Positions 32,417 through 41,605 of a stretch of DNA of 64,000 nucleotides are shown here, in pieces. How positions within the stretch are numbered: position 1 is the first letter of the stretch; each line of letters opens with the position of its first letter. Made by a program: the position numbers and the translations under genes. The notes beneath the pieces were generated by a model, which was not told the DNA's origin, did not search any database, and worked only from the letters and a program-made list of their open reading frames with translations. Source of the DNA: CAYGYG01 sp964354155 (lineage in GTDB: Bacteria; Hydrothermota; Tepidihabitantia; SM23-42; CAYGYG01); assembly GCA_964354155.1 (NCBI GenBank), contig CAYGYG010000015.1, positions 9,482 to 73,481 of the forward strand, given 5' to 3'.

Positions 32417-34717
32417 ATGAAAAGCTTTGTCAAGTTCTTGATCATCGCTTTCGCGGCGTTGATTATTCTTTTTATTATTGCCTTTGTCTTCATCCGGTTT
32501 ACGTTCAATGAGAAACAGATCCGTTCGATGGCGGAGCGAACCGTGTCCCAGGCCATCGACCGTCCGGTCGAACTCGGCCGCATCCGGCTCCGCCTGGGCT
32601 GGGGCGTCAAGGTGGATATCACCGACCTCCGGGTCGCCAACGCGCCCGGCTTCTCCGATGAGCCAATGCTCACCATCAACACCACGCAACTTGCCCTTCA
32701 GCTGCTGCCGCTTTTCCGAAAACGCATCGTCGTCGACGAAATCATGCTCCGCGAACTGCGCCTGCTCGTCGAACGCAATGGGAACGGACAGATGAACCTG
32801 CCGGCCCGGTTGACCAACCCGCCGGCTCCCGAAGATGAGAAAAGCAAAGGCTGGCAGCTCGGGGTCAGCCGGATCGACCTGAAAGACGGCATTATCGACT
32901 ATCGGGATTCGGCCGGCGGCTTCCGAATCCTCGTCAGCAACATTGCTCAACAGGCGCGGTTTGCCGGTGAAAGCGTCGCCGTCGTCGGCCTCAGTGACGT
33001 CGAGGCTTTTCTGCCAGTCAACGGCGGCAGTTCGGTCTTTCTTAAGATTGTCAACAACGTTGCGGTGAAACCGGCGGCCAAGCAGGTGACCGTCACCGCT
33101 TTGGACATAACCTGGCCGCCCAATACCGTGTCGATCAGCGGCACGATCAACAACTTCGACGACCTCGACCTCTCCGGGAAGGCGGCGCTGGTTGAGTTCG
33201 ACAAGATCATTTCTTTCGTCGATCGCAACCTGGCAAGAGACTTAAAGTTGAAAGGAAGCGTGAACGTCGATTTCAAGGTGAGCGGCCCGACACGCCAGCC
33301 CCGCGTCGGCGGCCACGCCGAGCTTTCAGAGCTTGCCGCGACCTACCACCCGGTCAAAGGATCGCTGGACAAGATCTACGGCAGTCTCGACTTCACCCCC
33401 GACCGCATCCACGACATCAAACTCAGCGGCAAGATGGGTAACGTCAACCTGAAGGTCGGCGGCAGCATTGACAGCTTGAAAAATCCGCGGTTGGTTCTCG
33501 ACATCAACGTCGACGGCAACCTGGTTGACCTGAAAGGTTCGGTGCCTGAGATTGAGAAGATGGGTCTAGTTGGCATCATGTCCGCCACCATGGGATTGCG
33601 CGGACCGGTGAACCGCCTGCGCTACAGCGGTTCAGCATCGGTGACCAACGGCCAGATCACCGCGCTGACCGGGGTCAAGCCGGTAACCGACCTCGCGCTC
33701 AACTGCGACTTCAAGAACGACACCGTGGCCATTCGGCAACTGTCCTGCAAGATCGTCCAGTCGGACCTGGCGCTTCAGGGAAAAATAGTGAACTTCAAAA
33801 AACCTCACATTGACCTTGCCGGCACGTCCCGCCGTTTCAATCTCGACGAGGTGCTCATCCCGCAGAAAAGCGCCGGCGGCAGCCGTTCCCAACCGCCGGA
33901 GCTTGTCGTCAAGACCCGGCTTGTCATCGACGACCTGCAGTTTTACAATATCCAGTCGAGACGCGCCAAGGCAACCGCCGACTACGACGGCGGGAGACTC
34001 CGGGTCCGCAGCACGTCGTTCGATGCCTATGACGGTCAGGTGACCGGCGACGCCGATTTTGACTTCAACCAGGACCCGGTCGCGCACCGGATCAATGTCA
34101 CGGTAACCAACACCGAAGCCAAGATGGTGCTCAAGCAGTTTACCGGGTTTGATGCCCTCTCCGGCAAGATGAACGGACGGGGGCAGTTCAGCGGTACCGG
34201 GTTTGCGCCCAAAGACATGAAGACCACCTTCAACGCCGAAGGGCATGCCGCGCTCCGCAACGGCACCTTCGTCAATTTCAATTTCCTGACCAAGCTGCTC
34301 GCCTGGCTGACCCTGGGCGAAGGCAAGACGGTGAGCTTCAGCGACCTGGGCACCGAGTTCAAGATCCAGAACGGCCGGGTGCGTTTCGACGATTTCATCT
34401 GCGCCACCAAGATCGGCGATTTCCTGGTTTTCGGCACCCTCGGATTCGACGGCGATATCGACTACAAGATCAACCTTATGCTGGACCAGGAGCAATCCGC
34501 CAAATTCAAGGCCGTGCACGGTGATTGGCTCTTCTATACCGATGAACGGGGCCGGATCGTCATCGACATTCTGGCGATCGGCACCCTGGCCGCCCCCCAG
34601 TTCAAACTGGATTCCGACAAGATCAAGAAACGTCTCGAGAAGAAAATCGAAGGCGAGACCAAGAAAAAAGTCGAAGACGTCAAGAAGAAGCTGAAAGACT
34701 GGTGGAAAAACCGGTAG
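32417..34717 (+). CDS. AsmA-family outer-membrane biogenesis protein
   Basis: 766 residues from ATG 32417 (AAAAGGAGA upstream). One N-terminal membrane helix (FLIIAFAALIILFIIAFVFI), then a long beta-rich repeat region typical of AsmA/YhdP-like bridging proteins (RPVELGRIRLRLGWGVKV near the N-terminus; AsmA-like C-terminal region ~550-720 with GTGFAPKDMKTTF). A basic coiled-coil tail (RLEKKIEGETKKKVEDVKKK) ends it. Such proteins are thought to carry phospholipids between membranes or to control outer-membrane assembly, consistent with LptF/LptG elsewhere in the window. Confidence 0.85.
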   Translation: MKSFVKFLIIAFAALIILFIIAFVFIRFTFNEKQIRSMAERTVSQAIDRPVELGRIRLRLGWGVKVDITDLRVANAPGFSDEPMLTINTTQLALQLLPLFRKRIVVDEIMLRELRLLVERNGNGQMNLPARLTNPPAPEDEKSKGWQLGVSRIDLKDGIIDYRDSAGGFRILVSNIAQQARFAGESVAVVGLSDVEAFLPVNGGSSVFLKIVNNVAVKPAAKQVTVTALDITWPPNTVSISGTINNFDDLDLSGKAALVEFDKIISFVDRNLARDLKLKGSVNVDFKVSGPTRQPRVGGHAELSELAATYHPVKGSLDKIYGSLDFTPDRIHDIKLSGKMGNVNLKVGGSIDSLKNPRLVLDINVDGNLVDLKGSVPEIEKMGLVGIMSATMGLRGPVNRLRYSGSASVTNGQITALTGVKPVTDLALNCDFKNDTVAIRQLSCKIVQSDLALQGKIVNFKKPHIDLAGTSRRFNLDEVLIPQKSAGGSRSQPPELVVKTRLVIDDLQFYNIQSRRAKATADYDGGRLRVRSTSFDAYDGQVTGDADFDFNQDPVAHRINVTVTNTEAKMVLKQFTGFDALSGKMNGRGQFSGTGFAPKDMKTTFNAEGHAALRNGTFVNFNFLTKLLAWLTLGEGKTVSFSDLGTEFKIQNGRVRFDDFICATKIGDFLVFGTLGFDGDIDYKINLMLDQEQSAKFKAVHGDWLFYTDERGRIVIDILAIGTLAAPQFKLDSDKIKKRLEKKIEGETKKKVEDVKKKLKDWWKNR

Positions 34718-34723
34718 CGCCTG

Positions 34724-35548
34724 ATGCCGGAACTGCCTGAAGTCGAAACTATCCGACGAGAACTGGCCGCCTGTCTCCACGGCGCAAGAATCGTCCGGGT
34801 CAGAGTCCTGAGGTCTGATGTCGTCGGCCATCCCGGTTCGTCGAGGTTCGCCAACGCCCTGGTTTCGGCTCAAATCGAGGCCGTCGACCGGCAAGGGAAG
34901 TATCTGATTCTCGGCTTGCGCGGCGGGCGCCGGCTGATCTTTCACCTTCGCCTCTCCGGAGGCATGTGCGTGACGCCCGACCCGACACCGCAAAGGTTCG
35001 CCCGCGTCCTGTTCTACTTGAGCGACGGACGGGTCCTTCAGTTCGTCGAACCCCGTGTGCTGGGCCGTGTCTATCTGACTGAGCCGGGAGAGAAACCGAA
35101 GTCCCTGGCCGGCCTTTTCAACCTGGGCTTGGAGCCGCTGGCTCCGGATTTCAGCACCGTCCATCTGGGCGCGGTCCTTGCCAAACGCAAAGCCCGCATC
35201 AAATCCTTGCTCCTTGACCAGCGGATCGCCGCCGGCGTCGGCAATATCTACTCTGACGAAGCGCTTTTCCGCGCCCGCATCCGGCCGACGCGTCGCGCTC
35301 ATACTCTGACACGGGTGGAAATCGCGCGCCTCGTGCGAACCCTCAAGAATGTGATCCGCGAGGGCATTGACAACCTCGGCACCTCGGTCAGGGATTACCA
35401 TCGCACCGACGGGGGAACCGGCAATTACCAGGAGATGCTGCGCGTCTACGGCCGCGAAGGCGAGCCCTGCCTACGCTGCGGCGCGCCCATCCGGTTGCTC
35501 AAATTCGGCAACCGTGGCTCCCGTTACTGCCCGCACTGCCAGAAGTGA
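34724..35548 (+). CDS. mutM: Formamidopyrimidine-DNA glycosylase
   Basis: 274 residues. It excises 8-oxoguanine and formamidopyrimidines. All signature residues are visible: catalytic N-terminal PELPEVETI (Pro after Met removal, and Glu), Lys in RQGKYLILG, GVGNIYSDEALFRA (helix-two-turn-helix), and the C-terminal zinc finger CLRCGAPI ... CPHCQK. It starts 6 bases after the AsmA-like gene and is the last of the plus-strand chain. Confidence 0.97.
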   Translation: MPELPEVETIRRELAACLHGARIVRVRVLRSDVVGHPGSSRFANALVSAQIEAVDRQGKYLILGLRGGRRLIFHLRLSGGMCVTPDPTPQRFARVLFYLSDGRVLQFVEPRVLGRVYLTEPGEKPKSLAGLFNLGLEPLAPDFSTVHLGAVLAKRKARIKSLLLDQRIAAGVGNIYSDEALFRARIRPTRRAHTLTRVEIARLVRTLKNVIREGIDNLGTSVRDYHRTDGGTGNYQEMLRVYGREGEPCLRCGAPIRLLKFGNRGSRYCPHCQK

Positions 35549-35632
35549 AGGAGAACCCGGACCCGGTTGATGGTTCGCGGCAACTGAGAGATGGACCGGC
35601 GGGGAATTTTGGGGGCCCGACACCAAGGATTA

Positions 35633-37624
35633 TCAGACGTCGCCGCGCCGCTTCCGCAGAAACCATTCCGTGATCAACATGGCGCATGCCAGCAGAAGCA
35701 GGTAGGGTGAGGCAAAGTCGATGCTTACCGCCTTGCGGCGCACGCGCCGCGCGGTCGGGAATGAGATCTCGGGCAGGCGGTCGGCCGAAGAGTAGGCACC
35801 GCCGGTAGCGCGGGCCAGACCCTCCATTAACTCGCGGTTCAATCCGACATCACGCTGCTCGATGCCGGTCTCGAGGACTTCGAAGGGCAGGGCCGTACTC
35901 GATTCGATCACGGGACCCGTCAGGCTGAAAGCGCGAGCCTGCCCGGCACCGGCCCGGACCGGGATGTATCGCGATTGGTACCGCCCCGGCGCTTGCTCGA
36001 ACATCGGCACCGTATCCAGCCGGCCCTCACCAGGGACCTCGATCATGACCAAAGACCCCGTGATCGGCCGCAGGTCGCGGTCGACCATGATCGCCTGAAA
36101 ATCGACCGGTTCATAGCGTCCAAATACCGTCTTTGCGGCGCGCAGTTCAAGCCGGCGCCTCCTGAGCGGGGAAACCTCATAGACGGCGTCAAGCAACAGC
36201 TGGCCGGCCGGGTTCTCGGTGTGCTGACCCGCCGCACGCATGCCCCACTGCCAAAGTGGATAGCCGAGCAGAACCATGATTCGCCCCTGCCCGACAACGG
36301 CTGAGCCGAGCAGCGGGCTTCCCTCGCGGCTACGAGCCAAGACCGTAAACCGGGCCGTATCAAAGTCAATGCTCGGCGCGCCGTCAAAGGGCGCCCGCTC
36401 CAACCCTGAGGCAAGAATTGTCAGGTTTCTCTCCGCGACGGGCCAAACCGGCGCCTTGACGCGGGCGGGCTTGACCCTCACCCCGCACGCGCGCTCAAGA
36501 AAACCATCCCAAGTACCGAAATTGTCACCGGCCAGAATCAACAGGCCGCCGCCCTGGCGCACAAAATCGAACGCCGTCTCTTCGCCCGGCCAATTCGGCA
36601 ACGCCACATCATCCATGACCGCGACATCGAAATCTTCAAGCGCGGGCAATACTGATTTTGTGATCCGCTCCGGATCAATCCGGTAGTGCTCGCCCGGTGC
36701 AAACTGGACAATCACGGTCGACGCAATGCGCCGGTCCCCAACCAGGGACCGCCGCGCGATACTGACGTTGGATGAAGGCGACGCCGCGCCGTAAAGAACT
36801 CTCATCTTCGACTTGAGAACGACGATGGAGCAGACGATCTCGTTGTCCGGCGCCCAATCATCCGGTCCCTCGGTGGTCAGCCGGAACCTGAAGCGGTTGA
36901 CGCCGACCGACCGCGGCGTAATGATCGTCGTTAGGTCCTTCTGTCCCGGTCCGGAGAACTCAAACCGACCGACCGCCTGCACCCGCCCTTGGTCCAGGGT
37001 CGCTACTTGCCCTCGCAAGGGGTCGTTCCCGCTCGATTTCACGCGCAGCCGGATCTCGACCTTGTCACCGTAGAACGCGAAAGGCGGTGCGTCAACCGAG
37101 ACCAGCGCCGCGTTTCGGCCTATTGACTTCCCGACCCCGACGGCATATACCGGAACACTCGCGGTCAACCCCGGCGCCAGAGGGTCCTTCCCGTAATTGT
37201 GATTACCATCGCTTATCAACACGATGGCCGAAGGTTCGATCTGGACCACCCGGTCCAGGGCCCGACCGATATCGGTGAATCGTCCGTCGAACCTCCCCAG
37301 GTCGTTCCGGGCGACGGCTATCGAGCTTTCGCTGAACGCGAAGTATTGCTGGACGTGACCCGCCAGCTTCGCGATCGCGGTTCGGGCGGCGGTATCCTTG
37401 CCGCCCAGCGCCATGCTCCGGGACTCGTCAACCAGCATCACGACATGGCGTGGCCTGGTCCGGCTGAAAAAGACGGTGGGCTTGAAACCGGCAAGGGCCA
37501 GGATCAAGATGATGACGCTTGCGGTTCTTAGAATGAGCCGGGGGTCTTTCAGGCGATGGCGGTAGACAAGGAGGGTTAGAACAATGAAGACCGCGACCGC
37601 GAAACTACTTAAAAAGATCCTCAT
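35633..37624 (-). CDS. Membrane protein with vWA and glutamine-amidotransferase-like regions
   Basis: 663 residues. Two N-terminal transmembrane helices, then a vWA domain with the MIDAS motif VVMLVDESRSMALG and IVLISDGNHNYG. A middle region (VAVMDDVALPNW, GGGLLILAGDNFGTWDG) resembles the class I amidotransferase-like fold found in this protein type. The C-terminus has a last membrane helix (PYLLLLACAMLITEWFL) and a basic tail. Proteins of this kind are often linked to MoxR ATPases and BatA-type genes; here the MoxR gene is 10 kb away. Co-transcribed with the upstream Ig-like lipoprotein (20-base overlap). Function unknown. Confidence 0.78.
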   Translation of the reverse strand: MRIFLSSFAVAVFIVLTLLVYRHRLKDPRLILRTASVIILILALAGFKPTVFFSRTRPRHVVMLVDESRSMALGGKDTAARTAIAKLAGHVQQYFAFSESSIAVARNDLGRFDGRFTDIGRALDRVVQIEPSAIVLISDGNHNYGKDPLAPGLTASVPVYAVGVGKSIGRNAALVSVDAPPFAFYGDKVEIRLRVKSSGNDPLRGQVATLDQGRVQAVGRFEFSGPGQKDLTTIITPRSVGVNRFRFRLTTEGPDDWAPDNEIVCSIVVLKSKMRVLYGAASPSSNVSIARRSLVGDRRIASTVIVQFAPGEHYRIDPERITKSVLPALEDFDVAVMDDVALPNWPGEETAFDFVRQGGGLLILAGDNFGTWDGFLERACGVRVKPARVKAPVWPVAERNLTILASGLERAPFDGAPSIDFDTARFTVLARSREGSPLLGSAVVGQGRIMVLLGYPLWQWGMRAAGQHTENPAGQLLLDAVYEVSPLRRRRLELRAAKTVFGRYEPVDFQAIMVDRDLRPITGSLVMIEVPGEGRLDTVPMFEQAPGRYQSRYIPVRAGAGQARAFSLTGPVIESSTALPFEVLETGIEQRDVGLNRELMEGLARATGGAYSSADRLPEISFPTARRVRRKAVSIDFASPYLLLLACAMLITEWFLRKRRGDV

Positions 37625-38537
37625 AACCTGGCGCTTCGTCTTCGACCAGGTGCAAGACCGTACTGCGGTCGGTCATGCCCGCCGCCGCCGCCTTGAGCCC
37701 GCCGTAAAAAGCAGTGAGCTCATAAACGGTGTCTTGTCGCACCGGGATTTTGAAACGGCCGGCTTCGGAAAGCGCCAGAGCGACAAAGTGATCGTGCCGG
37801 CGGACGACGACCAGCGCCCCGGTGATCAGGCTGTCCGCGCGCCGCACGCTACCTTCAATTGAGATCGAAGGCAAAACCGTGTCCGTGGTGAAATGGAAGA
37901 CGAACCGCGGCGCGACGTTGCCGGCAAGGTCCCGGGCCTGGTCGAGGAAACAATAGAAGACCGTGTCGCGGGGAAACGAGTCGCTTTCAGCAAGAGGCAC
38001 GAAATCAGCCCGCTGCAACCCCTTGTCCCAGACGGTGCGGAATTTCCGCGCGCCTTTGGGTGTGAACGCGTAACGAATCGATGCGGTGTCCATCGTCTCG
38101 GAGAACTTCAAAAAAAGCCGGTGGCTCCTGAGCTTGGCCGGATAGTCAAGAAGGTAAGGGCTGAGTGAATCGCGTGCCCGGCTGCCTTGAAATGTCTCTT
38201 CGATTTCGCAGGCGTTGCCGCTCACATCCTTGACGATTCCGAGCAGCGAGTAAAAGACCGTATCCTGGGTCGCGGTCGTCAATACCACTTCACTATTGTT
38301 GAAATAGGGGTGTACGGCGAGAATGCCGAGCGTTTCGAGCCGGGCGTCGGTGATCTCAAAATCGGCCGCGGCCAATACCAGCGTATCGATCTCCTCGGAG
38401 AAGGCAAGCCGGATATGGTGCTGGTCGACCACCCTTAAGTCGTCCAACGCCGGGGCAAAACGGTCACGGGGAAGGGGCGTCCCCTTCTTCCCGCAGGCCA
38501 GGCAAAGCAAGCCCATCAATACAAGACGTCCAACCAT
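37605..38537 (-). CDS. Lipoprotein with SbsA-type Ig-like domain
   Basis: 310 residues. The signal MVGRLVLMGLLCLACGKKG ends in a good lipobox (LACG). Residues ~30-250 hold Ig-like repeats of the Big_5/SbsA type (HHIRLAFSEEIDT and LFLKFSETMDTASIRYAF, both with the F-S-E-x-M/I-D pattern). The C-terminus has a carboxypeptidase-regulatory-like stretch (GSVRRADSLITGALVVV). Predicted to sit on the periplasmic face or cell surface. The next gene (vWA membrane protein) overlaps its 3' end by 20 bases. Confidence 0.78.
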   Translation of the reverse strand: MVGRLVLMGLLCLACGKKGTPLPRDRFAPALDDLRVVDQHHIRLAFSEEIDTLVLAAADFEITDARLETLGILAVHPYFNNSEVVLTTATQDTVFYSLLGIVKDVSGNACEIEETFQGSRARDSLSPYLLDYPAKLRSHRLFLKFSETMDTASIRYAFTPKGARKFRTVWDKGLQRADFVPLAESDSFPRDTVFYCFLDQARDLAGNVAPRFVFHFTTDTVLPSISIEGSVRRADSLITGALVVVRRHDHFVALALSEAGRFKIPVRQDTVYELTAFYGGLKAAAAGMTDRSTVLHLVEDEAPGYEDLFK

Positions 38538-38558
38538 CGGCGCGTTAGTAAAACAAGA

Positions 38559-38588
38559 GGCGCGGCCTTGCTAAATCAAGGCCGCGCC
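38559..38588 (-). terminator. Terminator of the Lrp-type RAM gene
   Basis: A 12-bp perfect stem GGCGCGGCCTTG/CAAGGCCGCGCC with a 6-base loop, followed on the minus strand by TCTTGTTTTA. It begins 6 bases after the stop codon of the upstream minus-strand gene. Confidence 0.85.
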
Positions 38589-38594
38589 CGAAAA

Positions 38595-38831
38595 CTACTC
38601 GACATCGACCGCCAGACAGGTGATCGTCCGTCGGATTGCTTTTATGGCTCTGATTTTCTTGATTATTATCTCGCGCAGCTCTTTGAGGTCGCGTGCTTCA
38701 ACAAACGCGATGACGTCGTGAAGCCCGGTGACAACATGGGCAAGTTTGATGCCGTCGATCTTGGACAGCACTTTCACGACTTCGAGTTCTTTGCCGGCTT
38801 CAGCATCAATCAGCAGGTATGCAGATGCCAT
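38595..38831 (-). CDS. Stand-alone Lrp/AsnC ligand-binding (RAM) domain protein
   Basis: 78 residues from ATG 38831 (AAAGGAGG upstream). It is only the RAM effector-binding domain of Lrp/AsnC regulators (ASAYLLIDAEAGKELEVVKVL ... HVVTGLHDVIAFVEARDLKEL ... RTITCLAVDVE), with no DNA-binding helix-turn-helix. Such single-domain proteins may sense small molecules or modulate full-length Lrp proteins. It is a single-gene transcript with its own promoter and terminator. Confidence 0.88.
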   Translation of the reverse strand: MASAYLLIDAEAGKELEVVKVLSKIDGIKLAHVVTGLHDVIAFVEARDLKELREIIIKKIRAIKAIRRTITCLAVDVE

Positions 38832-38856
38832 CAGGACACCTCCTTTGGGAACGCTT

Positions 38857-38884
38857 ATTGTAACCACCGTTCCGGCAAAGTCAA
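38857..38884 (-). promoter_or_regulatory. Promoter of the RAM-domain gene
   Basis: TTGACT (38884-38879), 16 bp, TACAAT (38862-38857). Confidence 0.72.
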
Positions 38885-39050
38885 TAGACGACTTTCTTGG
38901 TATTTTAAGCCGTCCGAATCCGGCTCTGGTCAGAACACCGGCCTATCTTGACGCCTTCAAACACGAAATCAGGAGTATAATCCTCTAAACAAATGCCACC
39001 TCATCAAACCGACACGATCTTCTTAAATCTCAAGCATTCGACCCCTACTC

Positions 39051-40331
39051 CTAACTTCTCTTCAAAGAGAGTCTCATGGTCAGGATTCGATCCGAAGTGA
39101 AAATCCGGGCCGACAGGTAGATCAGCACACCCGAACAGACCGCCTGGTAGATAATCCCGAGCCACACCGCGGAAACTCGCCCCAGAATCAGCGATTTGTA
39201 AGCCAGGAACGTGTGGGAGAAGGGAATCAAGTAGACAAAAAACCGCAACGGCCAGCTGACGCTCTGCGGATCCAGAAGGATCGAAAGGAAATACGGCAGC
39301 AGGACCAGAACAAAAAGCGGTGCCAGCGCGGCCTGTGCGCTTTTCGTATCCCGGGCAAACAGGGCAAGCATCGTCGCCGCGGACAGCGCGGTTATGATCG
39401 ACAAGAATATCGACAGCGCCATCATGAGGTAGCCGCCGCTGTTCAAGAGCAGGCCCAGCTCGCCGAGCCGATTGACCACCGGTCCGGCGTCGGGGCGGCC
39501 CAGACCCTCGGCGCCGAAGGAAGACATGAAATCCGAGAATCCCGCAATGTAAAAACCGACAAAAAGTAGGGCTAGCAGGGCGGCGGCCAGCATCTTGCCG
39601 CTGACGATCGAAATGCGCGACACCGGCACCGTCAACAGCGTCTCCAGCGTCTTGTTCTCCTTCTCCTGACCGATCGAGGCCGCGACCATCGTACCGGTGA
39701 AGATAATCAGCATCAGGAGGATGACCGGTATCATCACGCTCTGCGCGGCGATAAAAGAGATGACGACCTCGGCGCTGCCCCGGGCCAACCGGCCCCGCAG
39801 GACGACGAAATCGGCCGACCGGACCGGTTGCCGCACGCGATCCGGGTCGAGCTTTGAGTCAAAATCCCTGATATACCCGTTCGAAATATCCCGGTTCAGC
39901 ATGTTGACCACGCTCTGCACCCTGATCCTCTGCATCGACTCGGTAACACTCAGCGATTTGATGAATGAGTATGACTCGATTTCGGCTCCCGCTTTCCCGA
40001 CAATGCGCTCTTCAAAGCCCGTCGGAATCACAAGCAGCAGGCGCGACCGACCTCGGCCGGCGGTTGCCACGATGGAATCGATGCTTGCCCCTTCGAACTC
40101 TTCCACGGCAAAGCCGCGCTGCACCAGGATCTCCTTGATCATCCGCGAGTGCGCCGAGCGATCGCGATCGACCAGCCCGACCGATCCCGTGAGTACCGAC
40201 CGGCTGACCTCGCTCCGGATCGTCCGTCCCATCACAAAGAAGATCAAGATCGTGATGGCAAACGGCAGGACCATCTGGATGGTGATGAGCTCACGCAGCT
40301 CCTTGCGCAGAATGTAGAAGAACTTGATCAC
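39051..40331 (-). CDS. ABC-2 type transporter permease (NatB-like)
   Basis: 426 residues. One N-terminal membrane helix, a ~150-residue extracytoplasmic part, then five to six helices (VISFIAAQSVMIPVILLMLIIFTG, ALLALLFVGFYIAGF and others) with the ABC-2 stretch GQEKENKTLETLLTVPVSR. Matches the NatB/YhaP type of exporter permease. Its ATG overlaps the ATPase stop by 4 bases. Sodium export is known for some members; the substrate here is unknown. Confidence 0.87.
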   Translation of the reverse strand: MIKFFYILRKELRELITIQMVLPFAITILIFFVMGRTIRSEVSRSVLTGSVGLVDRDRSAHSRMIKEILVQRGFAVEEFEGASIDSIVATAGRGRSRLLLVIPTGFEERIVGKAGAEIESYSFIKSLSVTESMQRIRVQSVVNMLNRDISNGYIRDFDSKLDPDRVRQPVRSADFVVLRGRLARGSAEVVISFIAAQSVMIPVILLMLIIFTGTMVAASIGQEKENKTLETLLTVPVSRISIVSGKMLAAALLALLFVGFYIAGFSDFMSSFGAEGLGRPDAGPVVNRLGELGLLLNSGGYLMMALSIFLSIITALSAATMLALFARDTKSAQAALAPLFVLVLLPYFLSILLDPQSVSWPLRFFVYLIPFSHTFLAYKSLILGRVSAVWLGIIYQAVCSGVLIYLSARIFTSDRILTMRLSLKRS

Positions 40332-41053
40332 TTAACCGCCCCGGTGAATACTTCCTCGAGGTTTGCCGCCCGGTACTTGGCTTTGAGCTCGTCGGGCCGT
40401 CCGGCCTCGAGGATTCGTCCCTTGTCGATAAGGGCGACGCGATCGGACAGAAATTCGACCTCAAGCATGTTATGGGACGAAAGCAGGACCGTGATGCCGG
40501 TTCGGGCCAGGTCTTTGATGATCCGGCGCACCTCGAGCGAGTTGATGACGTCCAGCCCTGAAGTCGGCTCATCGAGGATTGCCAGTTTGGGCCGGTGCAT
40601 CAGGGCCCGCGCCACCAGGAGCTTCCTCACCATTCCCTTGCTGTAGGTTGAAACCCTCGACTTGATCCGGTCGCCCAATTCAGCAATCGCCAGGCCGTTC
40701 GTGACCATCTCGCGCCGCTGGCCCGGACCTCGGGCGTAAAATCCGGCCATGAACTGAAGGTACTTCAGGCCCGACAGATTCCGGTAAGCGCCCGCTTCCT
40801 CGGGCAGGTAGCTGATCAGATGCCGGATCGGCCCGGCGTCGTGGACAATGTCCCGGCCGAACACCGACACCCGACCCGCCGTCGGCTGCAGCAAAGTGGC
40901 GACGACTCTCAGGGTGGTCGTCTTACCGGCGCCGTTCGGGCCGATCAAACCAAAGATCTCGCCCTCATCGACGTGAAAGGTGACGGTATCGACCGCTCGG
41001 AGACGACCGAACTCCCGAACCAGACCATGAACTTCAAGAACTGGAGCACCCAT
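40328..41053 (-). CDS. ABC transporter ATPase (NatA-like)
   Basis: 241 residues from ATG 41053. Walker A GLIGPNGAGKTTTLR, Q-loop region ISYLPEEAGAY, signature STYSKGMVRKLLVARAL (SKGM in place of SGGQ), Walker B LAILDEPTSGLD and switch His in LLSSHNM. It pairs with the overlapping permease gene. ATG lies 10 bases after the -10 element and has no Shine-Dalgarno sequence, so the leader is about 3 nt. An upstream extension to 41143 has no support. Confidence 0.93.
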   Translation of the reverse strand: MGAPVLEVHGLVREFGRLRAVDTVTFHVDEGEIFGLIGPNGAGKTTTLRVVATLLQPTAGRVSVFGRDIVHDAGPIRHLISYLPEEAGAYRNLSGLKYLQFMAGFYARGPGQRREMVTNGLAIAELGDRIKSRVSTYSKGMVRKLLVARALMHRPKLAILDEPTSGLDVINSLEVRRIIKDLARTGITVLLSSHNMLEVEFLSDRVALIDKGRILEAGRPDELKAKYRAANLEEVFTGAVK

Positions 41054-41063
41054 TGCCAATGCT

Positions 41064-41091
41064 AATCTATCCGGCCCGCGGTCATTGTCAA
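41064..41091 (-). promoter_or_regulatory. Promoter of the NatAB-like genes
   Basis: Perfect TTGACA (41091-41086), 16 bp, TAGATT (41069-41064). Confidence 0.68.
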
Positions 41092-41136
41092 TAGCCCGCT
41101 GGTCGACGTACTTGCGTAAACTCGCCACAGCTATGT

Positions 41137-41160
41137 GGGACACGCCATGGCGTGTCCCTA
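41137..41160. repeat. Dispersed palindrome with CCCTA flank (copy 4)
   Basis: Perfect 10-bp arms GGGACACGCC/GGCGTGTCCC around AT (41137-41158), followed by CTACCGG on the right. Almost identical to the copy at 17813-17833. Confidence 0.62.
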
Positions 41161-41247
41161 CCGGTTCGCGGGCAGTTGCACAGCAAGCGACTGCCCGAAG
41201 ATGGAAGACTTTGTGGATTTGCCGATTAGCCGGCTAGAAAAAAAATC

Positions 41248-41275
41248 TTGTCACCAACTCCAAACGGCATATAAT
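41248..41275 (+). promoter_or_regulatory. Promoter of cutA-purC-lptF-lptG, leaderless
   Basis: TTGTCA (41248-41253), 16 bp, perfect TATAAT (41270-41275). The ATG of cutA is 6 bases downstream at 41282. Confidence 0.72.
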
Positions 41276-41281
41276 CCTAAC

Positions 41282-41605
41282 ATGGGCAAGAATAGCGCAA
41301 TTATCGTCATTTCAACGGTTGCCGGCATCAGGCCCGCGCAGACCCTGGCCCGAGCCCTGATCAGAAAGAAGCTTGCCGCCTGCTGTAACTATTTTCCGGT
41401 CCGGTCGCAGTACACCTGGCAGGGCAAGCACGAGGCAAGCTGCGAGGTCATGCTCTTCATCAAGACCACCCGGCAAGGATACCGCCGGGTTGAGTCCTTC
41501 CTCAAGAAACACCATCCCTACGATCTGCCTGAGATCGTCGCTATCCCCGTGGTCCGGGCCGAAAAACGATACCTGGGCTGGCTGATGAAAGGAGTCGAAA
41601 AATGA
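41282..41605 (+). CDS. cutA: CutA1 divalent-cation tolerance protein
   Basis: 107 residues, normal CutA length. Conserved RALIRKKLAACCNYFP, SQYTWQGK and YDLPEIVAIPVVRAEKRYLGWL. CutA forms stable trimers in the cytoplasm; its role in metal tolerance is reported but not settled. Start ATG 41282 is predicted leaderless; an upstream extension in frame has no coding character. Its stop overlaps the purC ATG by 4 bases. Confidence 0.93.
   Translation: MGKNSAIIVISTVAGIRPAQTLARALIRKKLAACCNYFPVRSQYTWQGKHEASCEVMLFIKTTRQGYRRVESFLKKHHPYDLPEIVAIPVVRAEKRYLGWLMKGVEK

Noticed and set aside
35633..37624. Two-component sensor or transporter in the vWA membrane protein
   Set aside because: Neither kinase nor transport motifs are present; the MIDAS vWA motif and the late membrane helix match BatA/MoxR-linked vWA proteins.
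38559..38588. Operator for the downstream lipoprotein gene
   Set aside because: A 12-bp GC-rich stem with a T-rich tail six bases after a stop codon is better explained as a rho-independent terminator.
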